A stretch of 64,000 bases of DNA. It comes from Cherax quadricarinatus (taxonomy: Eukaryota; Arthropoda; Malacostraca; Decapoda; Parastacidae). The stretch lies in assembly GCF_038502225.1 (NCBI RefSeq), contig NC_091378.1, positions 7,442,231 through 7,506,230 of the forward strand, written 5' to 3'. The notes under the pieces were generated by a model. It searched no databases. It saw only the letters and a program-made list of their open reading frames with translations, and was not told the origin of the DNA. The translations under genes were made by a program, and so were the position numbers. This document shows positions 30,437-42,820 of the stretch, piece after piece. Positions within the stretch are counted from its first letter, which is position 1. Every line of letters starts with the position of its first letter.

Positions 30437-31062
30437 GTTAGGTTAATTTACATTAGGTTAACTTATGTTAAGTTAAGTTGGGTTAGGTTAAGTTAGGTTA
30501 GGTTAGCTTAGGTTGGGTTAAGTTAGGTTAGCTTAGGTTGGGTTAAGTTAGGTTAGCTTAGGTTGGGTTAAGTTAGGTTAGCTTAGGTTGGGTTAAGTTA
30601 GGTTAGGTTAGGTTAGCTTAGGTTAGGTTAGCTTAGGTTAGGTTAGCTTAAGTTAGGTTAGCTTAAGTTAGGTTAGCTTAAGTTAGGTTAGCTTAAGTTA
30701 GGTTAGCTTAAGTTAGGTTAGCTTAAGTTAGGTTAGCTTAAGTTAGGTTAGCTTAAGTTAGGTTAGCTTAAGTTAGGTTAAGTTAGGTTAGGTTAAGTTA
30801 GGTTAGGTTAAGTTAGGTTAGGTTAAGTTAGGTTAGGTTAAGTTAGGTTAGCTTAAGTTAGGTTAGCTTAAGTTAGGTTAGTTTAAGTTAGGTTAGGTTA
30901 AGTTAGGTTAGGTTAAGTTAGGTTAGGTTAAGTTAGGTTAGGTTAAGTTAGGTTAGCTTAAGTTAGGCTAGCTTAAGTTAGGTTAAGTTAGATTAGGTTA
31001 GTTAAGTTAGGCTAAGTTAGGTTAAGTTAGGTTAAGTTTGGTTAGGGTAGGTTAAGCAGGTT
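30437..31062. repeat. Interstitial telomere-like (TTAGG)n array with TTAAG/TTAGC variants
   Basis: About 625 bp of pentamers. TTAGG alternates with TTAAG and TTAGC, giving 10-mers (ttaggttaag) and 15-mers (ttaggttagcttaag) in blocks. TTAGG is the usual arthropod telomere repeat. Unique-looking sequence flanks both sides, so this is not a chromosome end in this assembly. Confidence 0.9.
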
Positions 31063-31297
31063 AAATAATATTTTCTGCGTTTCAAGTTTTTTCATAATGC
31101 TTCTGTTATATGCATGAAGATGTTCTAACCAACTTTTATTAGTCACTAAAAAAAAAACTTGAAGAGAAGAGAGAGAGAGAGAGACTAAAGGAGAGTAAGA
31201 GTAAGAAACGAAATATTTAAATATAAAATAAGAGAAAGCGAACGTAAGTTATGAGGAAGAAAAAAGTTATTCCACACAAAGTTGTGAAGATCATGAA

Positions 31298-31501
31298 ACA
31301 GCAGCAGCAGTAACAGCAGCAGCAGTAACAGCAGCAGCAGCAGCAGCAGTAGCAGCAGCAGCAGTAACAGCAGCAGCAGTAACAGCAGCAGCAGCAGCAG
31401 CAGTAACAGCAGCAGCAGCAGTAACAGCAGCAGCAGCAGTAACAGCAGCAGCAGCAGCAGTAACAGCAGCAGCAGCAGTAACAGCAGCAGCAGCAGTAAC
31501 A

Positions 31502-31558
<57 letters not shown>
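31298..31558. repeat. (CAG)n array with TAA interruptions
   Basis: Blocks of three to eight CAG triplets separated by taa, ending in about 17 uninterrupted CAG at 31506-31556. Open frames (poly-Leu, poly-Cys) are artefacts. Confidence 0.95.
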
Positions 31559-32070
31559 TCTCAATATTCGAGCCTCGTCTAGCCGCCAGCCGCCAGTTGT
31601 GAGACCTCAGAGGCGGAATGAAATCAAAAGAGTTTTCGAGTTGGGACGAAGAAATATGAGTTGGAGGGAGTAAAGAGAGGGTCAGGCGACTTTTGTGAGC
31701 GGATAGCGGTAAGAGTTTACTTGTGTGTCCCACTGGGGAAAGTCAGAGGTGGGGGGGCCGGGGGGGAGAAGAAACTGGGAAGTGGAGGAGGAAAAGGAGG
31801 GAGAGAGAGAGGGGGGAAGAAGAGAGAAGAGGTTAGGGAAGGGAGGGAGGGCGGCTAGGGAGAGGGGTAAACGAAAGAAGGAAAGCTGAGTGATGGAGGG
31901 TAGAGGAAAGGATGGTGGAAGACAGGGTTCTTTGTCGTTAATAGTGCTGTTAAACGTAGTTTTATCCGTTTTTAATGATTTGTCAATAAAACGTATTGGA
32001 TATAAACATGTCACATGAGTGCTGTCTCTGTAGCCTACATATTGAAAACCTCGTAGCTCATTGGTACATT

Positions 32071-32155
32071 GCTGGACCACGGTATGTGCTGGACCACGGT
32101 ATGTGCTGGTCCACGGTACGTGCTGGTCCACGGTACGTGCTGGTCCACGGTACGA
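32071..32155. repeat. 17-bp tandem repeat, 5 copies
   Basis: gctggaccacggtatgt twice, then gctggtccacggtacgt-type units three times. Confidence 0.9.
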
Positions 32156-32547
32156 GTCCAAGTCCATTCTTCCGTTCACTCATTGACGGTTATTTATATT
32201 TTACCTAAAAAATGAAATGTCATTTTTAATACATATATTTTTATGGATTTTCATATGATTTTTAAAAAAATATCTAAAAATGTTAGAAAATATAGAATAA
32301 TATGCTGAAATGTTATTGCATATATCGACGATTCAGTGCGGTTTGAAGCATTTTCCGACTCCTGTATTTTTAGCTTGCTGCTTTATGAGTACAGATGTTT
32401 CAGTGAGAGCCTTTGGTGCTGCGATTTAGTTCCGTGTCTCAGTCTGGTAATATTATGAGCGATTTGTGATGACTGCTACGTTAGTACCACCTCTCTTCGG
32501 TGTCTTCAAGAGTTATCCTTCTTTTCTTGTATCTTTATGAAAGTATT

Positions 32548-32728
32548 TAGTGAGAAGGATCCTAAGGGATACTCGGATTATCCTTCTCTTATTGTCTCTA
32601 AAAGAATTTAGCGAGAAGGATCCTAAGGGATACTCGGATTATCCTTCTCTTATTGTCTCTAAAAGAATTTAGCGAGAAGGATCCTAAGGGATACTCGGAT
32701 ATCCTCCCTTATTGTCTCTAAAAGAATT
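32548..32728. repeat. 61-bp tandem repeat, about 3 copies
   Basis: Units contain gagaaggatcctaagggata, ctcggattatccttctctta and ttgtctctaaaagaattt. gagaaggat and atccttctc form an inverted repeat in each unit. Confidence 0.9.
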
Positions 32729-33079
32729 TCAGTACCTGACTGTACGTAACAGTACCTGACTGTACTTTGCTGTATTTCATGTGTACACATGTACATTTAT
32801 GCACGAGTTTTGTATATTTTTTTCATCTGTCTAGTGTCTTCCTTGTGATTAGGCAGACGGAGGAGCGAACCTCCAGCTCTCCTTGTACTGAATAACCCAC
32901 ACGGGTTATGATTGATTGAATTGCACTTTTAAATATGCTCCTTATTTCGGCTACACTATCTTCATTTAAGTGTTGTAAGAAATTTGATTTGCTAATCCCT
33001 ACATAATTCTACGATTTTTTTCCCTGTAGCTGGGGAATTTACGAATTAAGGAAGAAAAAGACAGGTGGAGAGCAAACTT

Positions 33080-33155
33080 GGCTACAACGTTTCGTTTTAT
33101 GTAGAGATTCATAGTGACAACGTTTCGCTCTGTAGAGATTGTGACAACGTTTCGT

Positions 33156-33156
<1 letters not shown>
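33080..33156 (-). repeat. Tandem GAAACGTTG-type fragments
   Basis: Three copies of acaacgtttcg in about 75 bp, with gtagagattgtgac between. They resemble the GAAACGTTG edge of PLE class C hammerheads without core or stem II. Confidence 0.6.

Positions 33157-33238
<82 letters not shown>
33157..33238. repeat. (AC)n microsatellite
   Basis: About 80 bp of AC; the 3' part of a family 2 LINE begins at its right edge. Confidence 0.97.
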
Positions 33239-35420
<2,182 letters not shown>

Positions 35421-35672
35421 TTATCTGGAGTTTATCTGGAGAGAGTTCCGGGGGTCAACGCCCCCGCGGCCCGGTCTGTGACCAGGCCTCCTTAGGTCAG
35501 TGTCCCAGGATGCGACCCACACCAGTCGACTAACACCCAGGTACCCATTTTACTGATGGGGAACATAGACAACAGGTGGAAAGAAACACGTCCAATGTTT
35601 CTACTCTGGCTGGGAATCGAACCCAGGCCCTCATCGTGTGAAGCGAGAGCGTTAACCACCAGGCCACCAGAG
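35421..35672 (-). mobile_element. tRNA-derived SINE (type S1) with LINE family 3 tail
   Basis: The minus strand starts ctggtggcctggtggttaac (A-box region) and has cctgggttcgattcccagcc (B box). The body is ggacgtg, gggtacctgggtgttagtcg, actggtgtgggtcgcatcct, shared with 16902-17110. The 3' end is cctggtcacagaccgggccg, cgggggcgttgacccccgga, actctctccagataaactcc, agata. That 3' end is also the 3' terminus of the LINE at 39479-40225. It is inserted between gtgaagtagt and ggcaggaaccat of the family 2 LINE. Confidence 0.9.
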
Positions 35673-35838
35673 GCAGGAACCATACATAGTTTTAAGAAGA
35701 GGTATGACAAAGCTCAGGAAGCAGAGAGAGAGGGGATCCAGTAGCGATCAGTGAAGAGGCGGGGCCAGGAGCTGAGTCTCGACCCCTGCAACCACAATTA
35801 GGTGAGTACAATTAGGTGAGTACACACACACACACACC

Positions 35839-36359
35839 AGCAAAGATAAACCTAGACAAAGGGGTATAAAAATAAAAAAAAACACATAATAGATTGAACG
35901 AAGGACAGAGGACGCAATTAACATTCAGAATTAAATGTAATTTTGCGTTTCATTGGTTATCAAGGGGCAAAAAAAATCAAGGATATTAAACTTGAACTGA
36001 TTTCAGTCAGTGGTGAGAACAACCCTCACTCCAACCCACCAGGAAAAAGTATTCAGTAATTGTACAGACGTGTGTGACGCTGTGGGAAGCAACGATGTGT
36101 TCCATCAACTTTAAGAGGATCACGGGAATTGACTCTCAGCATTGATGATGATGGCGCTGGAGATATTGATGATGATGGTAGGAGTAAAAGGGTGATCATT
36201 ATATAGTAGTAATAATGTTGGTAGCAATCATTATGTAGTAGTAGTAGTAATAATAATAATGATAGTGATGGTTATGTAATAATGATGATGGTGATAGTGA
36301 TGTTGATCATAATATCCCTGTGACGTACCTGTGACTGGTTTCCAGAGTTTTTCCTCAAA
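35839..36359. other. Non-coding DNA with ATG/AAT trinucleotide-rich segment
   Basis: Around 36140-36310 there are diverged gatgatggt and taataatgatag repeats. No coding signal. Confidence 0.5.
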
Positions 36360-37130
36360 GTTCGGCATTAACATTGCTTGGTCAACCAGGTTGCTGCTGT
36401 TAGCAGCTCGTTTGCCTTCATAACCATCACAACATGGCTGATCTTAAACGTTCAACAAGTAGAAATCTAGTTTCCCTTGAAAGCTTTTCTACCTTTGTTT
36501 TTGCAAAATTTCTTGTATACAAATGCTGATAGCAGGCTCTTAGGGCAGGGATTCTCAGCTATTCCTCCATCATTAACTCCATCTGTTTGATGTAATTCTC
36601 CATTTACCCCCTTTCTTCCATACAAAAAATTTATCGCGATCATAAAGGGATAGAAAAACAAGGTCAGGAAAAAAATTGAATTATTATTCAGTTATCACGT
36701 ACATCAAATATTTACCCCTTGCCATGTAATGTTTTACCCCAAGGGGGTAAATTTACCCCTAGTTGAGAATCACTCCATACCACGGGCGGGATTTGAACCC
36801 ATTGCGTTAGCCACTGGCCCAGTGGCTAACGCGACGGTCTGGAGTTTTGAGACTGACCACGGGTTCAAATCCCGCCCGTGGTATGGTTTGTTTGCAATCG
36901 TGTCGTTACGATTTCGTGAGTCTTTGAGAATCACTGTTTAGGGAGACTTGAAACCACTGCTGATGACAGTGTTCTCTAATCGCGCCTTTCACTGGAATTT
37001 ACTCTGTCTTCCATATCTCTTATTTCAGTAAGTTGCTATGGCAGTGTGTTGATTGAGGACCTCACCTTCCTGTATCTTCCATGTGTACATTATCAAGTAT
37101 ATCTCTCTTACGTTCCAGAAAGTATATTCG
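36360..37130 (-). pseudogene. Decayed LINE family 3 copy, split
   Basis: ttggtcaaccaggttgctgc at 36379 and taaccatcacaacatggctg match the 3' coding end of family 3. ttgctatggcagtgtgttga and tatcaagtatatctctctta at 37030-37105 match its MIIYTWR..LVPNLH region. The middle is replaced by other DNA, including the SINE pair at 36776-36890. Confidence 0.6.
36776..36890. mobile_element. Palindromic pair of tRNA-derived SINE heads
   Basis: ccataccacgggcgggattt gaaccc on the left and gggttcaaatcccgcccgtg gtatgg on the right are exact inverses, as are gcgttagccact and agtggctaacgc around the centre. The left arm lacks about 35 bases (cggtctggagttttgagact) present in the right arm. The right arm has an A-box-like gcccagtggctaac and a B-box-like gggttcaaatccc. 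Confidence 0.8.
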
Positions 37131-38051
37131 TTAAAATTATTCGCTCAGTCAAAATTACGTAATAGGTACACGATGCCAATAAATTGATAAATATATGTGC
37201 AACACCTTGGTAAGTTGCAGGGGAGACGTACGAATATTTACACACCATCAGTTGCAGTTGTTGCACACCAGCTACAGTTGTTGCACACCATAAACTCTGG
37301 TAACGGATCACCCGCTGACGAGGCTCCTACAAATCATAAACACATAAATTGAAAACATTTATGTAGGCTGAATGTTTTAGAAATATAAACATTGGCTCTC
37401 CATTTGTTGTTGTTGTTTGTTGTCGGCGTTTGCTCTATTTTATTGTTTTAGTTTTTGCTTTAGTTACTTTTTGCTAGTTGTTTGTTGTTGTGTGATTTTT
37501 AAGGGTTACTGACAGCTCGAATTGTACCACCGAACCTTAGGCCCTGGAGTTCGGGAAATAAAGTTCCCCAATTTGAGAGGAAAATAAGACAAATGTCCCT
37601 GAACATGAAGGGTATAAGCGTTCCCTATAAGGTCAGGCGGACACCCTGAACAACTCCACAAAGCCCGGCAGAAGAAGCCTACACCCCACCAGAGTCATTA
37701 ACCGGCTCCATTTATAAAGATAAATACAAATCCTCATTTGTTAAAAAGATCACAGTGGTTACAAATGATTGCAAGAAAAACAAGTGGCGGATTTTGAAGC
37801 TTAATAGAAGGCTATGATTATTCATTGCACTTCGGGCAGAGCATTCCAGTCTAAAATAATCACAATATGAAGAAGGCTGATGTGTGGGTCTTAAACGATG
37901 ATGTGTCCAGCGAGCAAAAATGAGAAGAATCATTTACCCTCGGAAAAGTATTAGTGGGAGAATATGCGACCGATTTCAGGGCTGCGCGAGCATCAGACTA
38001 CCAACCTACCAACACTGGCTTGTCCTCAGTGACCCACACGGGTTTACCACG

Positions 38052-38054
<3 letters not shown>
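37131..38054. other. Non-coding DNA
   Basis: No repeat partner and no coding signal, apart from short gttgcacaccagctacagtt duplications at 37240-37290. Confidence 0.5.

Positions 38055-38131
<77 letters not shown>
38055..38131. repeat. (AC)n microsatellite
   Basis: About 75 bp of AC. Confidence 0.97.
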
Positions 38132-38133
<2 letters not shown>

Positions 38134-38574
38134 ACACAATCACACTCAGTATGTTACTTCCTATCAAGGATCACCGCCACGCAAAATAAAATTTTGGAAT
38201 GGCCACTGACTAACCAAATGAAAATTTACAAATATATTAAAAAAAATCACGTCTGCGAGTGTTTCTATATATTTAAAAAAGTTCCACCTTTTTACGACAA
38301 ATAAGTTTTTGAAATCCTGTAAAAAATTTTGATTATCAATATAATTCTTCTGGGGGCTCCAATTATTTTATGAAAATTTCTGTAAGATGTTGGCAACCAT
38401 TTTCAATTTTTTTTTTTGTATTTTAATGGAAATCCTCGTATGGTGAGGTTACCATTCTTTGGCATAAAAACGCATCACAAGAATCTTTTTTTTTCCAGAA
38501 TAGCAATCTCTGTCCATGAATATTAAATATATTTGAAATCAGAAAAGCTTCTCAGGTTTGTCTTGCGAGGATGT
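38132..38574. other. AT-rich DNA, nothing recognised
   Basis: No ORF, repeat partner or RNA signature seen. Confidence 0.5.
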
Positions 38575-38700
38575 GAGGACGATAACCAATAACCTGATTG
38601 ATCAGATATCTGACTAGGCCTGGTGCAGCCTGGTCATGTTCCGGGCCGAAGGGGCATTGACCACCGGAGCATCCTCCAAGTATACTCCAGTATACATTAA
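38575..38700 (+). mobile_element. LINE family 3 3' end, diverged
   Basis: aataacctgattgatcagat, gcagcctggtcatgttccgg, gccgaaggggcattgaccac, cggagcatcctccaagtata ctccagtata: a diverged relative of the 3' terminus at 39479-39560, in the other orientation, with the same 11-12 bp ctccag..ta tail repeat. Confidence 0.65.
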
Positions 38701-38702
38701 GA

Positions 38703-38803
38703 TCACAGTAATCACAATATACAAAACAACCACTGAAAAAATTGTGAAATTCCAAGCGCTTTCGTGACTTCTCACATTATCAAGGAACTATACATTTTTT
38801 TAT
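38703..38803 (-). mobile_element. PLE-like terminal repeat, class F
   Basis: gatcacagtaatcacaatat and acaaaacaaccactg lead to the ribozyme-like motif at 38750-38787. Relatives lie at 50520-50690 (palindrome) and 51638-51745. Assignment to PLEs rests on sharing the same folded motif and inverted-pair organisation; no ORF is linked. Confidence 0.55.
38750..38787 (-). ncRNA. Hammerhead ribozyme-like motif, class F (U3-A8, stem III AGCGCT)
   Basis: Minus strand: TTCC, core TTGATAA, one extra T, stem II GTGA/TCAC around GAAG, GAA, then AGCGCT (self-complementary, a three-base-pair stem III if two copies pair), T as cleavage base, then GGAA, fully complementary to TTCC. It has the same layout as classes A-D but all three stems have different sequences. 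Confidence 0.6.
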
Positions 38804-39414
38804 AGTTCCTATATGAGAGAGGGAGTATAGGACGGAATAGGCAAGTTTTACCCCTCATACTGCAACGGGGAAAGGGAGACACTGATACCTTTAACATTAA
38901 ATCTCTGCTTCAGAGGTCGGCTTACTACAATTTAACATTGATCAATGTTGATAGCGAAAAGTTAACGAGATTATCTTCATATAAACAATAAGCAGCCTCT
39001 TCAGTGTTTGTAACTGACACAACTAGATAATATAAAGTGTGTAGTAGGTTGATAGACAACTATCAAGGAACATTCTAGAGTTCTCTAGCATGTACAGTGA
39101 AATGGAAGCCTGTTAAACGTTATGCACTATGGCATAAGTGTTCATTTAGCTGAATCATGAACGTACAAGATGGCTGGTAAATCTTCAAGACTACTACTAC
39201 TACTACTTGCGATTATTGTACAATATCACTTCAGTGCGTTTCTTAAAAGATCTTAATCAAGTAATATTTTCTTTCACAATAGTTTAAAGCCTGGTCCAAG
39301 GCCGGCCCACACTGCAACACACACTAATAACCAATAGTTTATACAAGCTTTAATCTCGTACCTACGTTGGACATAGGAATGTCTAACAAACATTACGTGA
39401 AGCAGTCTCTCTCC

Positions 39415-39473
39415 CCGTCTCTCTCTCTCTCTTATCCTCTCTCTCTCTCTATCTATCTCTCTCTCTCTCATAT
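39415..39473. repeat. (CT)n-rich microsatellite
   Basis: Interrupted CT repeats next to the LINE 3' terminus. Confidence 0.9.
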
Positions 39474-40225
39474 ATACCTGGAGTTTACCTGGAGAGAGTT
39501 CCGGGGGTCAACGCCCCCGCGGCCCGGTCTGTGACCAGGTCTCCTGGTGGATCAGAGCCTGATCAACCAGGCTGTTGCTGCTGGCTGCACGCAAACCAAC
39601 GTACGAGCCACAGCCCGGCTGGTCAGGAACCGACTTTAGGTGCTTGTCCAGTGCCAGCTTGAAGACTGCCAGGGGTGTGTTGGTAATCCCCCTTATGTAT
39701 GCTGGGAGGCAGTTGAACAGTCTCGGGCCCCTGACACTTATTGTATGGTCTCTTAACGTTCTAGTGACACCCCTGCTTTTCATTGGGGGGATGTTGCATC
39801 GTCTGCCAAGTCTTTTGCTTTCGTAGTGAGTGATTTTCGTGTGCAAGTTCGGTACTAGTCCCTCTAGGATTTTCCAGGTGTATATAATCATGTATCTCTC
39901 CCGCCTGCGTTCCAGGGAATACAGGTTCAGGAACCTCAAGCGCTCCCAGTAATTGAGGTGTTTTATCTCCGTTATGCGCGCCGTGAAGGTTCTCTGTACA
40001 TTTTCTAGGTCAGCAATTTCACCTGCCTTGAAAGGTGCTGTTAGTGTGCAGCAATATTCCAGCCTAGATAGAACAAGTGACCTGAAGAGTGTCATCATAG
40101 GCTTGGCCTCCCTAGTTTTGAAGGTTCTCATTATCCATCCTGTCATTTTTCTAGCAGATGCGATTGATACAATGTTATGGTCCTTGAAGGTGAGATCCTC
40201 CGACATGATCACTCCCATATCATAC
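39474..40225 (-). mobile_element. LINE family 3, younger 5'-truncated copy
   Basis: The minus strand ends cctggtcacagaccgggccg, cgggggcgttgacccccgga, actctctccaggtaaactcc, aggtata. The 11-12 bp ctccaggta unit is repeated at the very end. It starts abruptly near 40225 next to a SINE. It supplies the tail seen on the SINE at 35421-35672. Confidence 0.9.
39508..40217 (-). pseudogene. LINE family 3 ORF2 C-terminal part
   Basis: Open for about 236 codons: MGVIMSEDLTFKDHN, RKMTGWIMRTFKTREAKPMM, LVLSRLEYCCTLTAPFKAGE, LNLYSLERRRERYMIIYTWK, RGPRLFNCLPAYIRGI, DQPGCGSYVGLRAASSNSLV. This is the post-RT C-terminal domain of CR1/L2/Jockey-group ORF2. The catalytic RT region is missing because of 5' truncation. 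The long open frame suggests a recent insertion. Confidence 0.88.
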
Positions 40226-40760
40226 GAAAGTATGGTATTGATAAATAAGAACACTGCGACTAGCTGAAGATTCGAACCCATGTCGTTTTGGCCCTGCCTC
40301 ATTATGAGCGAAAATCATGTGATGATGCACTAACCCACTGGACAACACAATCCTACAAAAATCAAGCGCCCAGCAGAGCTAGGTGTTTTACCTTGATCCG
40401 AGGACATACGGTGATGTGGGTGCCACTGAGCTAATTTCATTCTAATCCCCGTTTGGTGTGCTAGCCTCCACGAGCAGTATTTTATATTATTGTAATCACG
40501 AACGAGTGGTATTGAATCAGTAACAACACTGCGACTACCCGAGGATTCGAACCCTTGTCGTTTTGACCCTGCCTTATGGTGAGCGAGAATCACTTGATGC
40601 TCGGATCGAGATAAGACACCTAGCTCTGCAGGGTGCTTGACTTTTGTAGGATTGTGTGATTCTGTGGGTTAAAGCATCATGTGATTTTCGCTCGCCACGA
40701 AACAGGGCCAAAACGACATGGATTCGAATCCTCGGCTAGTCGCGGTGTTGTTATTGATAT
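40226..40760. mobile_element. Inverted pair of tRNA-derived SINEs, type S2
   Basis: The left unit (40226-40400, minus) has catgggttcgaatct (B box) and gtgggttagtgcatcatg. The right units (40500-40760) repeat the same blocks in both orientations (gaggattcgaacccttgtcg; ggattcgaatcctcggctag), sharing agacacctagctctgc and ggtgctt. The box sequences differ from S1. A tRNA with a long variable arm is a possible ancestor; not resolved. Confidence 0.7.
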
Positions 40761-40764
40761 ATAC

Positions 40765-40768
<4 letters not shown>

Positions 40769-40848
<80 letters not shown>
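40769..40848. repeat. (TA)n microsatellite
   Basis: About 80 bp of TA. Confidence 0.97.
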
Positions 40849-40854
<6 letters not shown>

Positions 40855-41274
40855 TAATATATCACTGTTGTCTCTTCAGTACTAATACTAGAGGAGTGGG
40901 GAAAGTTATTAATAAATATGCATTAATATTTAGAAACCAAGTGTGGTGCGTGAACGTGAAAATCAGACTCGCATCATTTATGTAGTTAGATGTGGCTGCC
41001 ACTGTTCCACACAGCATTAAATTCACTCTTATAGCTTCCACTGTGGCTGTAAATATTGTTGCACTATTTATAACGTGTTTATAAATGTATTGTGTTAGTT
41101 TTTTGGGGAAAATCCACGTTCATTTTATTGTATGGAGTATATTTCTACCCATGATATAGGAGCGTATCTTGACTTACTGCTGACACGTCTGCAGCAGTTG
41201 CGTATCTTGATTGTTGGAACGTTTCTCCTCAGTACGTTTCTTCAGTTGAAGACAGAGGTGATATGTGCCGAATA
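40849..41274. other. AT-rich DNA; possible decayed PLE end near 41205-41260
   Basis: The minus strand near 41255-41205 reads cttcaactgaagaaacgtac, tgaggagaaacgttcc, a scrambled relative of the class A motif. Nothing else recognised. Confidence 0.35.
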
Positions 41275-41634
41275 GGTAAAACTGGTCAGTTTGTAAGAAC
41301 TCATTTAAAAGTCCTTTCTAAAATTTTCTCTTGTACGTTTAAAGATATATTTTTTTCATTAATGTTACTGTAAAAATTAATATTTTGTTCCAGAAGAACC
41401 TTAGAAAACTTACCTAACCTTGTTATTACAAGCGCAATTTAATTTAGCCTAATCCAACTAAATATATTTTAGAAAAGTTTACAATAATTTAATAAACACA
41501 ATGAGATATATTTTTTCCGTTAGTTTCAGAATTATTTTTGCGAAATTACCGCATACACAAATTTTCATTTGCCTTATATGGCAAGAAGAGCGTTGCTATT
41601 TAAGCCAGAATAGCAAGTTTTACCTATTCGTCAC
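41275..41634 (+). mobile_element. MITE copy 3
   Basis: Starts GTGCCGAATAGGTAAAACTG and ends gcaagttttacctattcgtc ac. The interior matches copies 1 and 2 through aagaacctt, taacaagcgcaatttaattt-like and gcgttgctatttaagcc blocks. A long (TA)n lies immediately right. No ORF. Confidence 0.88.
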
Positions 41635-41637
41635 GAC

Positions 41638-41638
<1 letters not shown>

Positions 41639-41729
<91 letters not shown>

Positions 41730-41739
41730 TATACTAATA

Positions 41740-41828
<89 letters not shown>
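41639..41828. repeat. (TA)n microsatellite with a short unique island
   Basis: TA repeats at 41639-41724 and 41742-41828 around attatatactaatagtgta. Confidence 0.97.
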
Positions 41829-41831
<3 letters not shown>

Positions 41832-42149
41832 ATCCTTGGGAAAAAGTGTATTACCAGTTTCATTCGAACTTAAAATCTAAATATGTCTTATTTAGGCTCT
41901 GGTCAAGATTTGATGAAGAAAAGATCTCGCTACTTGATTAACGCTTTCCAGACTTTCTGTGTTAGGCATTTTGGCTGCCGTCGCCTCCATCATTGCTGCT
42001 ACTATTGATATTAATCTACGTTTACTGCAAAGATTACTAGCTAAGATTTATATATCGACCCAATTTAAACCAAGAACATTGTGATACCTAAGAATAAGAA
42101 TTTAAGGAAAATTATTTCTGACCTTTTCTCAACTGAATCTGATTTTCAG

Positions 42150-42245
42150 AGTAGTAGCAGTAGTCGTAGCAGCAGCAGCAGAAGTATTAGTAGTAATAGT
42201 AGCAGTAGTATTAGCAATAGTAGCAGTAATAGTGGTAGTACAGTT
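42150..42245. repeat. (AGT/AGC)n trinucleotide repeat
   Basis: gtagtagcagtagtcgtagc and similar; gives a poly-Ser frame that is not a gene. Confidence 0.85.
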
Positions 42246-42439
42246 GTGGTGAGATGGGTTGGGCTTGTCAATATCATTTTACTAAAGCCTCCGGAATATG
42301 TTATATCTGTTGATCAGCAGTTTGTATATAGCGTAACTTCTGGATTTTTGATGGACTGTCTTACTGACAGCAATTGATGCAGCCTTACACTCTTCCGTCG
42401 TTGTAAATCATCTTCCTTAACGACTAATCCAACTTAATC

Positions 42440-42540
42440 GAGATAACGTTTCGCTCTCCAGGAGCTTGATACGGCTCCAGGAGAGCGAAACGTTGCCAAA
42501 ATATGTCACATTAGTTGCATTTTTGTCCTTTTACTTAACA
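42440..42540. mobile_element. Palindromic PLE end pair, class C, one arm short
   Basis: ataacgtttcgctctccagg, agcttgatacggctccagga, gagcgaaacgttgcc, tgtcacattagttgcatttt. The left arm is only about 30 bp. Confidence 0.7.
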
Positions 42541-42593
42541 TAATACAAAGATAACTAGAAATTAGTATATACAGAGTAGCCGGCAACGAGAGG

Positions 42594-42665
42594 GTGGTAG
42601 TAGTAGTAGTAGTAGTAGCAGCAAAGCACTACTATTACTACTACTACTACTACTGCTGCTACTTC
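42594..42665. repeat. Inverted trinucleotide repeat (GTA)n/(TAC)n
   Basis: gtagtagtagtagtagtagt agcagc, then actactattactactactac tactgctgctac: a perfect-looking hairpin of two complementary triplet tracts. Confidence 0.85.
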
Positions 42666-42699
42666 CTTAACAACTAATCTAACCTCGATTAACATATTG

Positions 42700-42820
42700 T
42701 CGGTAATTCTGCCAATATTAATACAATCTTTGTATTATGACTGAAGAAGTCACTCGTGGCGAAACGTTTCCTTTAATAAATGTCCTGAACTACACACAAG
42801 TGTCTTTTACCACAAATGTC
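42700..42820 (+). mobile_element. PLE terminal repeat, class A-like
   Basis: acatattgtcggtaattctg belongs to a class C edge. Then tatgactgaagaagtcactc gtggcgaaacgtttccttta with core CTGAAGA and stem II GTCAC/GTGGC (loop reduced to TC), followed by aataaatgtcctgaactaca. Confidence 0.65.

Noticed and set aside
30437..31062. Chromosome end
   Set aside because: Non-telomeric sequence continues on both sides for tens of kilobases, and the units are mixed variants.
31185..31733. Poly-leucine or poly-cysteine protein
   Set aside because: Frames across an interrupted CAG array; no other protein sequence.
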